DNA from: Candidatus Nitricoxidireducens bremensis | Lineage (GTDB): Bacteria > Pseudomonadota > Gammaproteobacteria > Burkholderiales > Rhodocyclaceae | Assembly: GCA_030247725.1 (NCBI GenBank) | Contig: JAOTRT010000002.1 | Coordinates: forward strand, 186,001 to 250,000 | DNA length: 64,000 bases | Direction: 5' to 3' | Shown: piece by piece, positions 23,209-32,386 of the stretch | Numbering within the stretch: position 1 is the first letter of the stretch | Layout: every line of letters starts with the position of its first letter | Made by a program: the position numbers and the translations under genes | Notes under the pieces: model-generated | Databases searched by the model: none | Told to the model about the DNA's origin: nothing | Seen by the model: only the letters and a program-made list of their open reading frames with translations

Positions 23209-26200
23209 CGCTCCCCGAGCTTTCCATCAAGCGCCACGTGCTGGCGTGGATGCTGTCCGCCGTGCTGGTCCTGTTCGGCGTGATCTCCTTCAACCGCATC
23301 GGCATGGACCGCTACCCCTACATCGAGTTTCCCGTCGTCTCCATCACGACGGCACTCAAGGGGGCCAACCCGGACATCGTGGACGCCAGCGTCACCAACG
23401 TCATCGAGACGACGGTGAACTCGGTGCCCGGCATCGAGCACATCCAGTCCACCTCGTCCCCCGGCATCTCCACCATCGCCATCACCTTCGCCCTGGAAAA
23501 GCGGATCGACGTCGCCTTCAACGAGGTGCAGTCGAAGGTGAACCAGGTGCTGCGGCGCCTGCCCAAGGATGTGGACCCGCCCATCGTCGCCAAGGTGGAG
23601 ACCAACGCCCAGCCCATCATGTGGCTGGCCCTGCAGGGCGACCGCACCCAGCAGCAGCTCAACAACTACGCCCTCAACGTCCTCAAGAAGCGCATCGAGA
23701 CCATCGACGGCGTCGGCGAGGTGCGCCTCGGCGGCCGTCGCGACCGCACCATCCGCGTGAACCTGCTGCCCGACCGCATGGTCGCCATGGGCGTCACCGC
23801 CCAGGACATCAACGAGGCCTTCGCCCGCGAGCACGTGCAGCTCGCCGGCGGCTTCGTCGTCGGCCAGATGACCGAGAGCCTCGTCAAGCTGGACCTGGAA
23901 TTCCACAGCGTGGACGGTCTCGCCGAGATGGTGGTCGGCTACAAGAACGCGGCGCCGATCCGCCTGCGCGACATCGCCGCCGTCGAGGACGGCCTCACCG
24001 ACTACCGCCAGCTCGCCCGCTTCAACGGCGAACAGACCGTCGGCCTCGGCATCGTCAAGATCGCCAACACCAACACCGTGGACATCGTCGACAAGCTCAA
24101 GGACCGGCTGGAGCGGGAGCTGCGCCCGCAACTGCCGCCGGGCCTCAAGCTCAGCATCGTCTCCAACGACGCCGTCTTCATCCTCGAAATCGTCAACTCC
24201 CTCAAGGAACACCTGATCGAGGGCACCCTGCTCGCCTCCCTGGTGGTGTGGTTCTTCCTGCGCTCGGTGCGCTCGACGCTGATCATCGCCCTGGCCATTC
24301 CGGTCTCCCTGCTGGGCGCCATCGCCATCATCTACCTGTTCGGCTACACCCTGAACTCGCTGACCATGCTGGCCCTGCTGCTGCTCATCGGCGTCGTGGT
24401 GGACGACGCCATCGTCGTGCTGGAGAACATCTTCCGCCACCGCGAGGAAATCGATCCGGACCCGGTGTCGGCCGCGGTGCACGGCTCCAACGAAGTGGTC
24501 TTCGCCGTCATCGCCGCCACCTTCTCCCTGGTCTCCATCTTCGCGCCAGTGATCTTCATCTCCGGCATCATCGGCCAGTTCTTCCGCTCCTTCGCCGTCG
24601 TCGTCACCTTCGGCGTCATGGTCTCCCTGTTCGTCTCCCTGACGCTGACGCCCATGCTCTGCTCGCGCTACCTCAAGGTGGAGAAGCAGCACGGCGCCCT
24701 CTACCATTCCCTCGACCGCCTGTTCGCGCGCCTCGACTGGGCCTACGCCCACCTCCTCGACTGGGCCCTGCTGCACCGCTGGAAGGTGGTGGCCCTGACG
24801 GCCGCCATCGTCGGCTCCTCGGTGTTCTTCTTCGCCAACATCGGCAAGGCCTTCGCTCCCGAGCAGGACGAGGGCCGCTTCCTCGTCTACCTGCGCACGC
24901 CGCTCGGCTCCAGCATCGACTACACCGACACGCGCCTGCGCATGGTCGAGGAGATCCTGCGCAGCCACAAGGAAGTGTTCACCGAATTCGCCCTCATCGG
25001 CCTGGGCTCCGCCGGCCAGGTGAACCAGGGCACCGTCGTCGCCCGCATGCTGCCGCGCGAGGAACGGGAGCGCAGCCAGCAGGAAGTCCTCGCCGAACTG
25101 CGCAAGGAGCTGGCCGGCATTCCCGGCGCCCGCGCCTTCGCCGCCCCCTATCCGATGGTCCAGGGCCAGCGCGGCGATCCCCTGCAGTTCGTCCTCGTCG
25201 GCGACAACCTGGCCGAAGTGGGCCGCCTGACGCGGGAACTCCAGCAGAAGCTGCAGAGCGAGCCCGGCATCGGCCGCATCGACACGGACCTCCAGCTCGA
25301 CCTGCCCCAGCTCGTCTTCAAGCCGGACCGCCTGCGCATCGCCGCCGCCAACCTGAGTTCGTCCGACGTGGCCCTGGCCGTGAACATGCTCACCGGCGGC
25401 ATCGACATCGCCAAGTACAACGACGAGCCCGGCGACGGCCAGCGCTACGACATCCGCGTCAAGGCCCGCGACGGCGAATTCACCCAGCCGGCGGACCTGG
25501 CCAAGATCTTCATCCGCAGCCGCGACGGCCGCATGGTGCGCCTCGACTCCGTCGCCAATTTCGCCGAGACCCTGGGGCCGGCCGTCATCGGCCGCTTCGA
25601 CCTGCAGTACTCGGCCACCTTCTTCGCCACGCCCGCCATGCCGCTCGGCGACGCCGTCGCCAAGGTGAAGGAACTGGCCGCCGACCTGCCGGCCGGCTTC
25701 CAGGTGAAGATGATCGGCCAGGCCGAGGAATTCGGCAAAACCATGAAGTACATGGTGTTCACCTTCGCCCTCGCCCTGGTGCTGCTCTACATGGTGCTGG
25801 CGAGCCAGTTCAACAGCTTCCTGCAACCGGCCATCGTCATGCTGGCCCAGCCCCTCGCCATCGTCGGCGGCGTCGCCGCCCTGTGGCTGTTCGGCCAGTC
25901 CCTCAACATCTACTCGATGATCGGCCTGGTGCTGCTGGTGGGCCTGGTGGCGAAGAACTCCATCCTGCTGGTGGACCTGACCAACCAGCGCCGCGAAGGC
26001 GGCATGAAGGTGGACGAAGCCCTGCGCAACGCCTGCCCGATCCGCATGCGGCCGGTGCTGATGACCTCGGCCACGGTGATCCTCGCCCTCTTCCCGGCCG
26101 CCTTGGGCTTCGGCGCCGGTGCCGAGACCAACCAGCCCCTGTCCATCGCCGTCATCGGCGGCATGATCTCCTCGACCCTGCTGACCCTGGTGGTCGTGCC

Positions 26201-26246
26201 CTCCGTGTATTCGCTCATCGAGGGCCGGCGCGAACGCCGCAGCTAG
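23205..26246 (+). CDS. RND efflux permease, HAE1-type
   Basis: An inner-membrane proton-driven pump of about twelve helices with two large periplasmic loops. The short N-terminus ELSIKRHVLAWMLSAVLVLF is of the HAE1 clade. The helix-4 proton-relay block LLIGVVVDDAIVVLENIFRH carries the paired aspartates. The second-half block GLVAKNSILLVDLTNQRR and the final helices are complete. The length is 1013 residues. No TolC-like outer-membrane channel gene is adjacent, so the pump presumably borrows one encoded elsewhere. Confidence 0.95.
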   Translation: MTLPELSIKRHVLAWMLSAVLVLFGVISFNRIGMDRYPYIEFPVVSITTALKGANPDIVDASVTNVIETTVNSVPGIEHIQSTSSPGISTIAITFALEKRIDVAFNEVQSKVNQVLRRLPKDVDPPIVAKVETNAQPIMWLALQGDRTQQQLNNYALNVLKKRIETIDGVGEVRLGGRRDRTIRVNLLPDRMVAMGVTAQDINEAFAREHVQLAGGFVVGQMTESLVKLDLEFHSVDGLAEMVVGYKNAAPIRLRDIAAVEDGLTDYRQLARFNGEQTVGLGIVKIANTNTVDIVDKLKDRLERELRPQLPPGLKLSIVSNDAVFILEIVNSLKEHLIEGTLLASLVVWFFLRSVRSTLIIALAIPVSLLGAIAIIYLFGYTLNSLTMLALLLLIGVVVDDAIVVLENIFRHREEIDPDPVSAAVHGSNEVVFAVIAATFSLVSIFAPVIFISGIIGQFFRSFAVVVTFGVMVSLFVSLTLTPMLCSRYLKVEKQHGALYHSLDRLFARLDWAYAHLLDWALLHRWKVVALTAAIVGSSVFFFANIGKAFAPEQDEGRFLVYLRTPLGSSIDYTDTRLRMVEEILRSHKEVFTEFALIGLGSAGQVNQGTVVARMLPREERERSQQEVLAELRKELAGIPGARAFAAPYPMVQGQRGDPLQFVLVGDNLAEVGRLTRELQQKLQSEPGIGRIDTDLQLDLPQLVFKPDRLRIAAANLSSSDVALAVNMLTGGIDIAKYNDEPGDGQRYDIRVKARDGEFTQPADLAKIFIRSRDGRMVRLDSVANFAETLGPAVIGRFDLQYSATFFATPAMPLGDAVAKVKELAADLPAGFQVKMIGQAEEFGKTMKYMVFTFALALVLLYMVLASQFNSFLQPAIVMLAQPLAIVGGVAALWLFGQSLNIYSMIGLVLLVGLVAKNSILLVDLTNQRREGGMKVDEALRNACPIRMRPVLMTSATVILALFPAALGFGAGAETNQPLSIAVIGGMISSTLLTLVVVPSVYSLIEGRRERRS

Positions 26247-26323
26247 CCACCCTCCCATCGGTGGCGTCCGCCGCACCCCGGCGGACCGTCCCCTTCCCGC
26301 CCCCATTTTTCCGAGGTTCCGCC

Positions 26324-26806
26324 ATGCCCCCGCATCACGATATCGCCGCCCTCATCCTGTTGGCCACGGCCCTCGCTTCCAAGCGGCGCCCGGCCGACCT
26401 GACCGAAATCGTCGCCGCCGCCGACCTGCTGCAGGGCTTCGTGCCCTACGCCGACAAGCTGGATGATGCGATCCGGCGCCTCTCCGCCAACGGACTCATC
26501 GAAATGGCCGGGGACGGCTTCGTCCCGACGCCGCCGGCCCTGGCGCTGGTGGCCGAGCTGCCCCGCAAGGCGGCAGCGGAGGAACAGGTCGCCCTCCTCC
26601 AGGACCGGCTCGACAGCTACCGCAGCAAGGAAGAGCGCCCCCCCGTCGAAGCGACGGCGGAACAGCTGGAGGCCGCCATCCGGGCCCACAAGGCCGCACG
26701 AAAGGCACCGGGCAAAAACCTGTTGATGCCCAAACCCAAACCCGACCGCCACTTCAAGGTGGAAGGCCGCTGGCGGCGGGCACCGGCACGCGGCGGCAGG
26801 AACTGA
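26324..26806 (+). CDS. Hypothetical protein, possible winged-helix N-terminus
   Basis: 160 residues, unrecognised. The ATG at 26324 has GAGG about 8 nt upstream and lies 77 bp past the RND permease stop. The first 75 residues are helical and end in DAIRRLSANGLIEMAGDGFV, which looks like the recognition-helix/wing part of a winged-helix fold. A charged coiled-coil-like segment follows (AEEQVALLQDRLDSYRSKEE). The C-terminus is strongly basic. GC content matches the neighbours. It may be a regulator or nucleic-acid-binding protein; no specific family is claimed. Confidence 0.65.
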   Translation: MPPHHDIAALILLATALASKRRPADLTEIVAAADLLQGFVPYADKLDDAIRRLSANGLIEMAGDGFVPTPPALALVAELPRKAAAEEQVALLQDRLDSYRSKEERPPVEATAEQLEAAIRAHKAARKAPGKNLLMPKPKPDRHFKVEGRWRRAPARGGRN

Positions 26807-26821
26807 ATCGCCGCCCCCTGA

Positions 26822-27271
26822 TCAGTTTATGGCCAGGGCGATGCGGGTACGCTCCACGTAACCGGCGCCGGCCACCAGGGCCAGGTCCAGGTCCGAAGGC
26901 GGACAGGCGGACACGGTGCAGGCCACCGCCTCGATGCGGTAGACGCGCACCGCCCGCGGCGTGCCGGGCACCGTCTCCCCCTCGTTGTAGGGCCAGGAGT
27001 CGCAGCGCACCGTGACATACAGGCCCGTGTCGGCCGTCAGGTCCAGGGTCTCGCTGTCGTTGTCGCAGGCGCCCCACGGCCCCTTGAGGGCCTGGTGGAG
27101 ACCCCATTCGTTGCCGGCCCGGGCCGCCAGCCAGGCCCGTGCCGAGTGCACGTCCTGGGCCGAAGTGACCTGCTGGGTGGTGCCGATGGCGATGATGGCC
27201 GCCGCCAGGGCGGCGAGGATCACCAGGACGACGATGGCGGCCACCAGGCCGAAGCCGCGCAGGCGCCTCAT
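26822..27271 (-). CDS. mshP: MshP-like pilus protein
   Basis: 149 residues. The short basic start MRRLRGFGLVAAIVVLVILAA is a PilX/MshP-like prepilin helix. It lacks the canonical GFTL(I/V)E motif (it reads GFGLVAAI), as do many MshP proteins. The periplasmic part has paired cysteines (ACDND, VRCDSW, VACTVSACPP). It is the last gene of the operon and overlaps mshO by 4 bp. Identification rests on position after mshC-D-O and on N-terminal form. Confidence 0.75.
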   Translation of the reverse strand: MRRLRGFGLVAAIVVLVILAALAAAIIAIGTTQQVTSAQDVHSARAWLAARAGNEWGLHQALKGPWGACDNDSETLDLTADTGLYVTVRCDSWPYNEGETVPGTPRAVRVYRIEAVACTVSACPPSDLDLALVAGAGYVERTRIALAIN

Positions 27272-28113
27272 GGCACGTTATCCACGTGGACGCCGTGAGC
27301 GAGGGCCACGCTCTCGCCGCTGCGGCCCAGCTCCAGGCGCATCCAGACGAAGCCGCTCTGCTGGGTGGCGCCCTGGTTGGGGGAATGGACGAAAGTGCAG
27401 CCGAGCACATCGGTCGCCACGACGACGCCGTCGGCGGCCCCATTGCAGGCATTTACGTCGGCGCGGGCGAAATCGGCGGTGACCTTGCGGTAGAGGGCAT
27501 TGCCGACGCAGCTGTAGATCACCGTCTTCTCGACATCCGGCACCACGACGAAACGGCCGCCGTCATAACCGGTGGGAAACTGGCTGCTGACGACGGCGAT
27601 GCGGTGGAGGCCGTCGCTTGCCCGGGGCACCGTGGGCGCGGCGGCGATGCGGCCCCGGTTGCTGCCGAGATAAACGTCGTCGGTGTTCTGGTTGCCGACG
27701 ACGACCCAGTCGTCCGCGGCCGGCACGCTCGCCAGGGGCGAGAGCACGTCGAATACGGTGGTGGCGGCGGTCACGTCGAGGGGCGCGCTGCAGGTGGCCG
27801 AGGGAACGCAGGGCGGCGGCGGGCTGTCGTTCACCGTGTCGTGGGCCATGCGGTAGCGTCCGCCGGCGATGGTCGGCACCAGCTGGAAGCAGCCGGCGGA
27901 GATCGAGCGGACGGAATTCGGCACCGCCCGGTGGATGTCCGTGCCCATGCGGCGCAGGGCGGTGTCGGCCATGTCGGTGAGGTCGGCGCGCCGGCGCACG
28001 TCGAAGTAGCCGTCCACCGTCGGCTTCACATAGACCGACAGGGACATGGCGATGATGCCGATGATGAGGATCACCATCACCAGTTCGATGAGGGTAAAGC
28101 CGCGCGTCCTCAT
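27268..28113 (-). CDS. mshO: MshO-like minor pilin
   Basis: A 281-residue prepilin. The start at 28113 gives MRTRGFTLIELVMVILIIGI, a classical type IV prepilin signal with the cleavage Gly and Glu+5. A long variable periplasmic domain with several cysteines follows. The ATG overlaps the mshD stop. The longer open frame upstream shadows mshD. Minor pilins of the MSHA group prime assembly or sit at the pilus tip. Confidence 0.85.
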   Translation of the reverse strand: MRTRGFTLIELVMVILIIGIIAMSLSVYVKPTVDGYFDVRRRADLTDMADTALRRMGTDIHRAVPNSVRSISAGCFQLVPTIAGGRYRMAHDTVNDSPPPPCVPSATCSAPLDVTAATTVFDVLSPLASVPAADDWVVVGNQNTDDVYLGSNRGRIAAAPTVPRASDGLHRIAVVSSQFPTGYDGGRFVVVPDVEKTVIYSCVGNALYRKVTADFARADVNACNGAADGVVVATDVLGCTFVHSPNQGATQQSGFVWMRLELGRSGESVALAHGVHVDNVP

Positions 28114-28565
28114 GAAGCGTAATCCGTCCGCCAGCCGACGAGGGTGAGGCCGTCGCGGCCATGGCTCACGCGCACCTCGATACGCCTGGCCGGTACCGCG
28201 GGCGAGCCGAGGGAAACGTCGGCGATCGTCACGCTCACCCGGTAGCCGGCGAGGCCGGGCACCGCCACGCCGTCGATGTCGCACACGGGCTGGTCGCTGT
28301 AGCCGATGTAGTCCGCGATGTCGTCGGCCTGGCTGCGGTTGCAGCCGGTGATCGTCCCCGCCCCCGGCCCATAGGGCTTGAGGAAGATCTCCTCCTGCAT
28401 CTCCTCGGCCACCACCAGCATCTGTTTGTAGATCAAGGGATCGGTGCTCGCCTTCACCGTGGTGTCGAAAGACACCAGGACGCCGGCGAGGCCGACGCCG
28501 ATCACCACCATGGAAACGATCATCTCGATCAGGGTGAAGCCGCCCCGGCGCCGCCTACTCCACAT
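28110..28565 (-). CDS. mshD: MshD-like minor pilin
   Basis: A 151-residue prepilin with basic leader MWSRRRRGG and the motif GFTLIEMIVSMVVIGVGLAG, followed by a hydrophobic helix. The GVGLAGVL(V) helix followed by VVAEEMQEEIFLKPY is characteristic of MshD and other PilV-like minor pilins. It overlaps mshC by 11 bp and mshO by 4 bp. Confidence 0.85.
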   Translation of the reverse strand: MWSRRRRGGFTLIEMIVSMVVIGVGLAGVLVSFDTTVKASTDPLIYKQMLVVAEEMQEEIFLKPYGPGAGTITGCNRSQADDIADYIGYSDQPVCDIDGVAVPGLAGYRVSVTIADVSLGSPAVPARRIEVRVSHGRDGLTLVGWRTDYAS

Positions 28566-29019
28566 GGCCGGTCGCCCCCCCCACGGCGATGGCCGTCGCC
28601 CCCGTGATCGTCAATGCCAGGCTGGCGTTGGCGGTGCCGGCGCCGTCGCTGGTGGCCCGGCCGTCCGGCTGGAAAAAGAGGGCGGCCGGCACCGGCTCGA
28701 AACGCACGTTTCCGGGGTCCCGGCTGGCGACCGCGACCCCGCCACCCGGCAGCGTCAGGGGACTCTCGCAGGCGACGGAATCGTGCTGGCGGGCGATGCC
28801 GAAGCCCACCGTCGTGGCCGTGAAGCTCACGCAGACCAGGCGGCGATGGCTGGAAGCGGTCTTCTGCCCGTAGCGCAGGGCGGCGACCACCGTGTCGCGG
28901 AACTCCAGCGCGCGGAAGCTCTCCACCCTCATGTAGGGCATGGCCACGGCGGCGAGGATGCCGATGATGACGACGATGGTGATGAGTTCGACAAGGGTGA
29001 AGCCGGCGTTCCGCTGCAT
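28555..29019 (-). CDS. mshC: MshC-like minor pilin (GspH/FimT type)
   Basis: A 154-residue prepilin. MQRNAGFTLVELITIVVIIG is a textbook prepilin signal, and LRYGQKTASSHRRLVCVSF is the GspH/FimT core segment found in MshC. The ATG at 29019 lies 4 bp after the stop of the large upstream gene. An upstream open extension lies within that gene and is not used. Confidence 0.87.
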   Translation of the reverse strand: MQRNAGFTLVELITIVVIIGILAAVAMPYMRVESFRALEFRDTVVAALRYGQKTASSHRRLVCVSFTATTVGFGIARQHDSVACESPLTLPGGGVAVASRDPGNVRFEPVPAALFFQPDGRATSDGAGTANASLALTITGATAIAVGGATGHVE

Positions 29020-29023
29020 AGGC

Positions 29024-32000
29024 TCAATAGTGTTCGCGCACGTCGATGGTCTTGCGGGTTTCCGGCGCGTAGATGCCGAAGGTGGCCCGCGCCGACGGGT
29101 CCCGATCCGTAGCCGGACAAGGCGTGCCGTCAGGATACCGGGAACCGTACTGTCCGCGCAGCCAGGGCAGTCCCGCCGCCACGCCGCCGTGGGTGGCCAG
29201 GCAGGACTGGTCCGGGCCGCTGGTACCGAGATTGACCGCCACATCCACGCTGGCCGACGCGGCGGGGCTGGGCTTGGTCAGCACCAGGCTGCCACTGCCG
29301 CTGACCAGGTTGACCGGCCCGGAGACGGCGGTACCGGCGGGCGCATTGCTCAGGTAGAAGGCGCTGGCCGGCAGGACGGTGCAGCTGTCGGCGCCGTTGG
29401 CCACCCAGGACGCGCCGCTCCAGAACTGGGCCTGCACCGGCATGGCCAGGTCCAGTCTGTCGGAACCGAAGGCGTTCGCCAGCCGCAGGCGGCCCAGGCG
29501 GATCAGCGCCGTTCCCTCGGCCGCGCCGGCCGAACTGACCCCATCCCCGTCCGTTGCCCGCAGGGCGATGGTGGCCGGCGCCGGCAGGGCCGGGGGCGTC
29601 GGCAGGGTGTAGCTCACATAGGGCAGCGGGTTCATCAGGCCGTCCCACTTGGTGCCCACGCCCGAGCGGAAATCGCCCGCCAGCACGGTGTTGTTGGCGA
29701 GGCCGGCGACGCTGCCCCCGTTGCTGAGGGTCACGTCCTTGGCCACGCCGGGGCTGGCGGCGTAATTGGCCGTGGTGGTGCCGCTGGCGCTGCGGGCCAG
29801 CACCGTCACGTTGAAGGGCTGGCCGGAGTAGCTGAAGGGCGGAATGCTGCCGCAGCCCGGTGTCACCATGGTGTCGAAATGGTGGGGGATGAAGCGCAGG
29901 CTGTCGCCGAGGACGGGCACATTCACCCCCAGGGCTCCCAGGTAGTTGGTCGCGCCGTACAGCTTGCCCACGTCCATGCCGGCGAAGCGGATGGTCCCCG
30001 CCTCGCTGTAGGTGAATTGACCGCTCGCCGCGCCGCCCGACAGGACGGCTTGGGCGGGCGCCAGCAGGCCGAGGGTACCGGGCCCGTCGGGCTGGAAGGC
30101 GATCACCCCGGCGGCGTTGGTCGTGCCGCTGAAGCGGGGCGTGACGCCGGGGCCGGCGGCGGCGATGGCGGCCGGCGTCGCCCCCGCGTCCGGCAGGCCG
30201 TTGCCGCGGGGACTTTCCGCGTCGGCGGCGCCGGTCCAGCGCCAGGCCGTCAGGGTCCCGGCAAAGGGGCTGCCGGCCGCCAGGGGACTGGCCGGGAAAC
30301 CCGCGGCCGTGACGACGAAGGGGCGCACCGTGAAGTTCGTCGTGCGGCCGGCCACGGTCGTGGTCTGGTTACCCTGGCCGGTGGGAATGCCGTTGAGCTT
30401 GAGGTCGATGGCGTACTGGCCCACGTCGGTGGTGCACAGGGCGAAAGTCGCCTGCCCCGCCGCAAAAGTCAGGCTGACGGGGGTGCCGCCGCTGCTTGCC
30501 GGCAGCGCCACGTTGCCGGGGCAGGCCATGGCCGCGGTGTTGAGGCCGGGGGCGTCGGCGCCGGCCGGATGGTTGAGGCCCGCCGCGTAGTAGGCCGTGC
30601 CGCTGTAGCTGCCGTTGAGGGTACTGGCCACCGTGCCGCAGTTGGATACCACGGCCCTGACGGCATGGGGGCGGCCCGCCACCGCGCCGTAGGCCGGCGT
30701 CAGGCTGTCGACGTCTGTCAGGGCGACGCCGAAGGCCTGGCCGCTGAAAGTGATGTCGCCCGAGGTGCCCCACATCACGGAAGGCGCGAAGGTGGTCACA
30801 TCGACGGCGGAAACGGTGATGGTCTCGGCGATGTTGTCGGCAACGTAGAGTTCCGCCACGCCATTCACCAGATTCACGGCGCTGCCGGTCAGCTGCACCC
30901 CGGCCGTGTCGTACCAGCGCCGATTGGGCGAGGACGCCGACAGGATCGCCGTGCCGTTGTAGGACGTCAAAGGCACGCCGGTTCCCGCCGCGCCGCTCAT
31001 GGCCGTGATGGTGAGCTTGGGCCCCAGCAGCGGCGGCGTGCAGGTGGTCGCGCTGGCCGGGCTGACGCCGATGACGAAGCTCCGGTCGGTGGGCGAACCG
31101 ATGCTGATCGTGGCGTAGTCGTTCTGGCTCGGGCTCAGGCCGCCGGTGGTCTGGGCCGTGTTGGTGAAGAAATGGCCCACGGTCGCATTGGCCGGCACCT
31201 GCATTTTGATCGCCAGGGTGGACGTCGCGCCCGCCGCCACCGCGGCGGGGGCCCAGGAAACCGTCGTCGCCGTGGCCGGCTGCCCCGTGTTGGGATCGGT
31301 GGTGCTGTAGGTGCCGGTGGTGACCGGCGGATCGGCGGGATTGCCCGGCGTCGCCGACAGGTAGGTCAGCACCGGCGGCAGGTGGTCGATGACGGTGACG
31401 CCGTTGAGGGCCGAGGTGCCGGTATTCGTCAGGCCCAGGAGAAAGGTCACCGTCGCCCCCGGCGGCGGCGCGCTGTTGTCCACGCTCTTGTGGAAGTTGA
31501 CGTTGCTGCTGGCGCACTGGGTATAGGAGGTTCCCGCGCCGCTGCCGCTGCTGGCCGCCCAGACGGCGCCGCCGTCGGGACTGCGGCTCAGGTCCCGGTT
31601 GGAAAAGTTCTGCAGGACCAGCATGTTGGCCTGCTGGGGCGTCGTCGGCGCGAGGGTCGCCTGGGCGTCGAGGGCGCCCGCCAGGGCCGGGCAGCCGAGG
31701 GCCATGGCCGGGTCCCAGTTGGCGGCGGCCACGCCGGTCCAGGGCGCAGGCGGCGCGTCGGTATCGAAGGCCAGGGCATCCACGTAGGCGCCCAGGTTGT
31801 CTTTGAGCACCACCAGGGCCGGGTAGGGCAGGCCGCCCGGCACCATGGACAGCAGCCAGGTCTTGTTGCTGGCCGTGCAGGCGGTGGTGGTCGTGTCGTT
31901 GAGCGGATGGACGGTCTTCACATTCCGCGCCGAGAAGACCTCGATGCTCCACCCCTGCCAGGAGGCCGGGAAGGCGTTGTTGCTGGAGAAGGTCTCCAGA

Positions 32001-32224
32001 TAGTGGGGAGGATTGCCGGCGCTCGGGGTGCCGAAATAGTATTCGTTGAGCCAGGACTTCTGCTGGGGCGTGCGCCACGTGGAGCAATCGGCCGCCGCCG
32101 CCCCGGCCATGGCGGCGAAACAAAGGGCCGCCGCGCAACGGAGAAACAGCGCGCCTAGCGCCCTCCCCAGGACAATCGCCGCGCCCACTGACGGCGGCAT
32201 TGCGGACCAATGCGGATATCCCAT
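29024..32224 (-). CDS. mshQ: Large secreted MshQ-like protein: LTD-like, DUF11 and DUF6701 regions
   Basis: A 1066-residue exported protein with a signal peptide ending near AAAAD at residue 46. Residues about 55-240 resemble a lamin-tail domain (WLNEYYFG..., VVLKDNLGAYVDAL, SRSPDGGAVW). Residues about 243-375 form a DUF11-like repeat (SAPPPGATVTFLLGLTNTGT). The remainder matches the DUF6701 type found in MshQ. It heads an operon with the four minor pilins mshC-D-O-P and has a good GGGGAGGT ribosome site. It is probably a pilus-tip or surface adhesin, by analogy with MshQ/PilY1; this is inference. Confidence 0.8.
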   Translation of the reverse strand: MGYPHWSAMPPSVGAAIVLGRALGALFLRCAAALCFAAMAGAAAADCSTWRTPQQKSWLNEYYFGTPSAGNPPHYLETFSSNNAFPASWQGWSIEVFSARNVKTVHPLNDTTTTACTASNKTWLLSMVPGGLPYPALVVLKDNLGAYVDALAFDTDAPPAPWTGVAAANWDPAMALGCPALAGALDAQATLAPTTPQQANMLVLQNFSNRDLSRSPDGGAVWAASSGSGAGTSYTQCASSNVNFHKSVDNSAPPPGATVTFLLGLTNTGTSALNGVTVIDHLPPVLTYLSATPGNPADPPVTTGTYSTTDPNTGQPATATTVSWAPAAVAAGATSTLAIKMQVPANATVGHFFTNTAQTTGGLSPSQNDYATISIGSPTDRSFVIGVSPASATTCTPPLLGPKLTITAMSGAAGTGVPLTSYNGTAILSASSPNRRWYDTAGVQLTGSAVNLVNGVAELYVADNIAETITVSAVDVTTFAPSVMWGTSGDITFSGQAFGVALTDVDSLTPAYGAVAGRPHAVRAVVSNCGTVASTLNGSYSGTAYYAAGLNHPAGADAPGLNTAAMACPGNVALPASSGGTPVSLTFAAGQATFALCTTDVGQYAIDLKLNGIPTGQGNQTTTVAGRTTNFTVRPFVVTAAGFPASPLAAGSPFAGTLTAWRWTGAADAESPRGNGLPDAGATPAAIAAAGPGVTPRFSGTTNAAGVIAFQPDGPGTLGLLAPAQAVLSGGAASGQFTYSEAGTIRFAGMDVGKLYGATNYLGALGVNVPVLGDSLRFIPHHFDTMVTPGCGSIPPFSYSGQPFNVTVLARSASGTTTANYAASPGVAKDVTLSNGGSVAGLANNTVLAGDFRSGVGTKWDGLMNPLPYVSYTLPTPPALPAPATIALRATDGDGVSSAGAAEGTALIRLGRLRLANAFGSDRLDLAMPVQAQFWSGASWVANGADSCTVLPASAFYLSNAPAGTAVSGPVNLVSGSGSLVLTKPSPAASASVDVAVNLGTSGPDQSCLATHGGVAAGLPWLRGQYGSRYPDGTPCPATDRDPSARATFGIYAPETRKTIDVREHY

Positions 32225-32386
32225 TGCGATACCTCCCCGTCCTATTCTTCAATGGAAAATATACGCGGTTCCGGCGATTGCTTCATTGACCCGCCGCAAA
32301 GAACAGGCACCCGACAGCGCCTTTGCCATGGAGCCGCTCCGGCGCTATCCTGACCGGCTTCATCCCGTCTCCCTGAAACATGCGGG

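Noticed and set aside
23004..26306. An 1100-codon frame on the minus strand opposite the RND genes
   Set aside because: Same high-GC antisense artefact; composition is biased and the RND frame has full family motifs.
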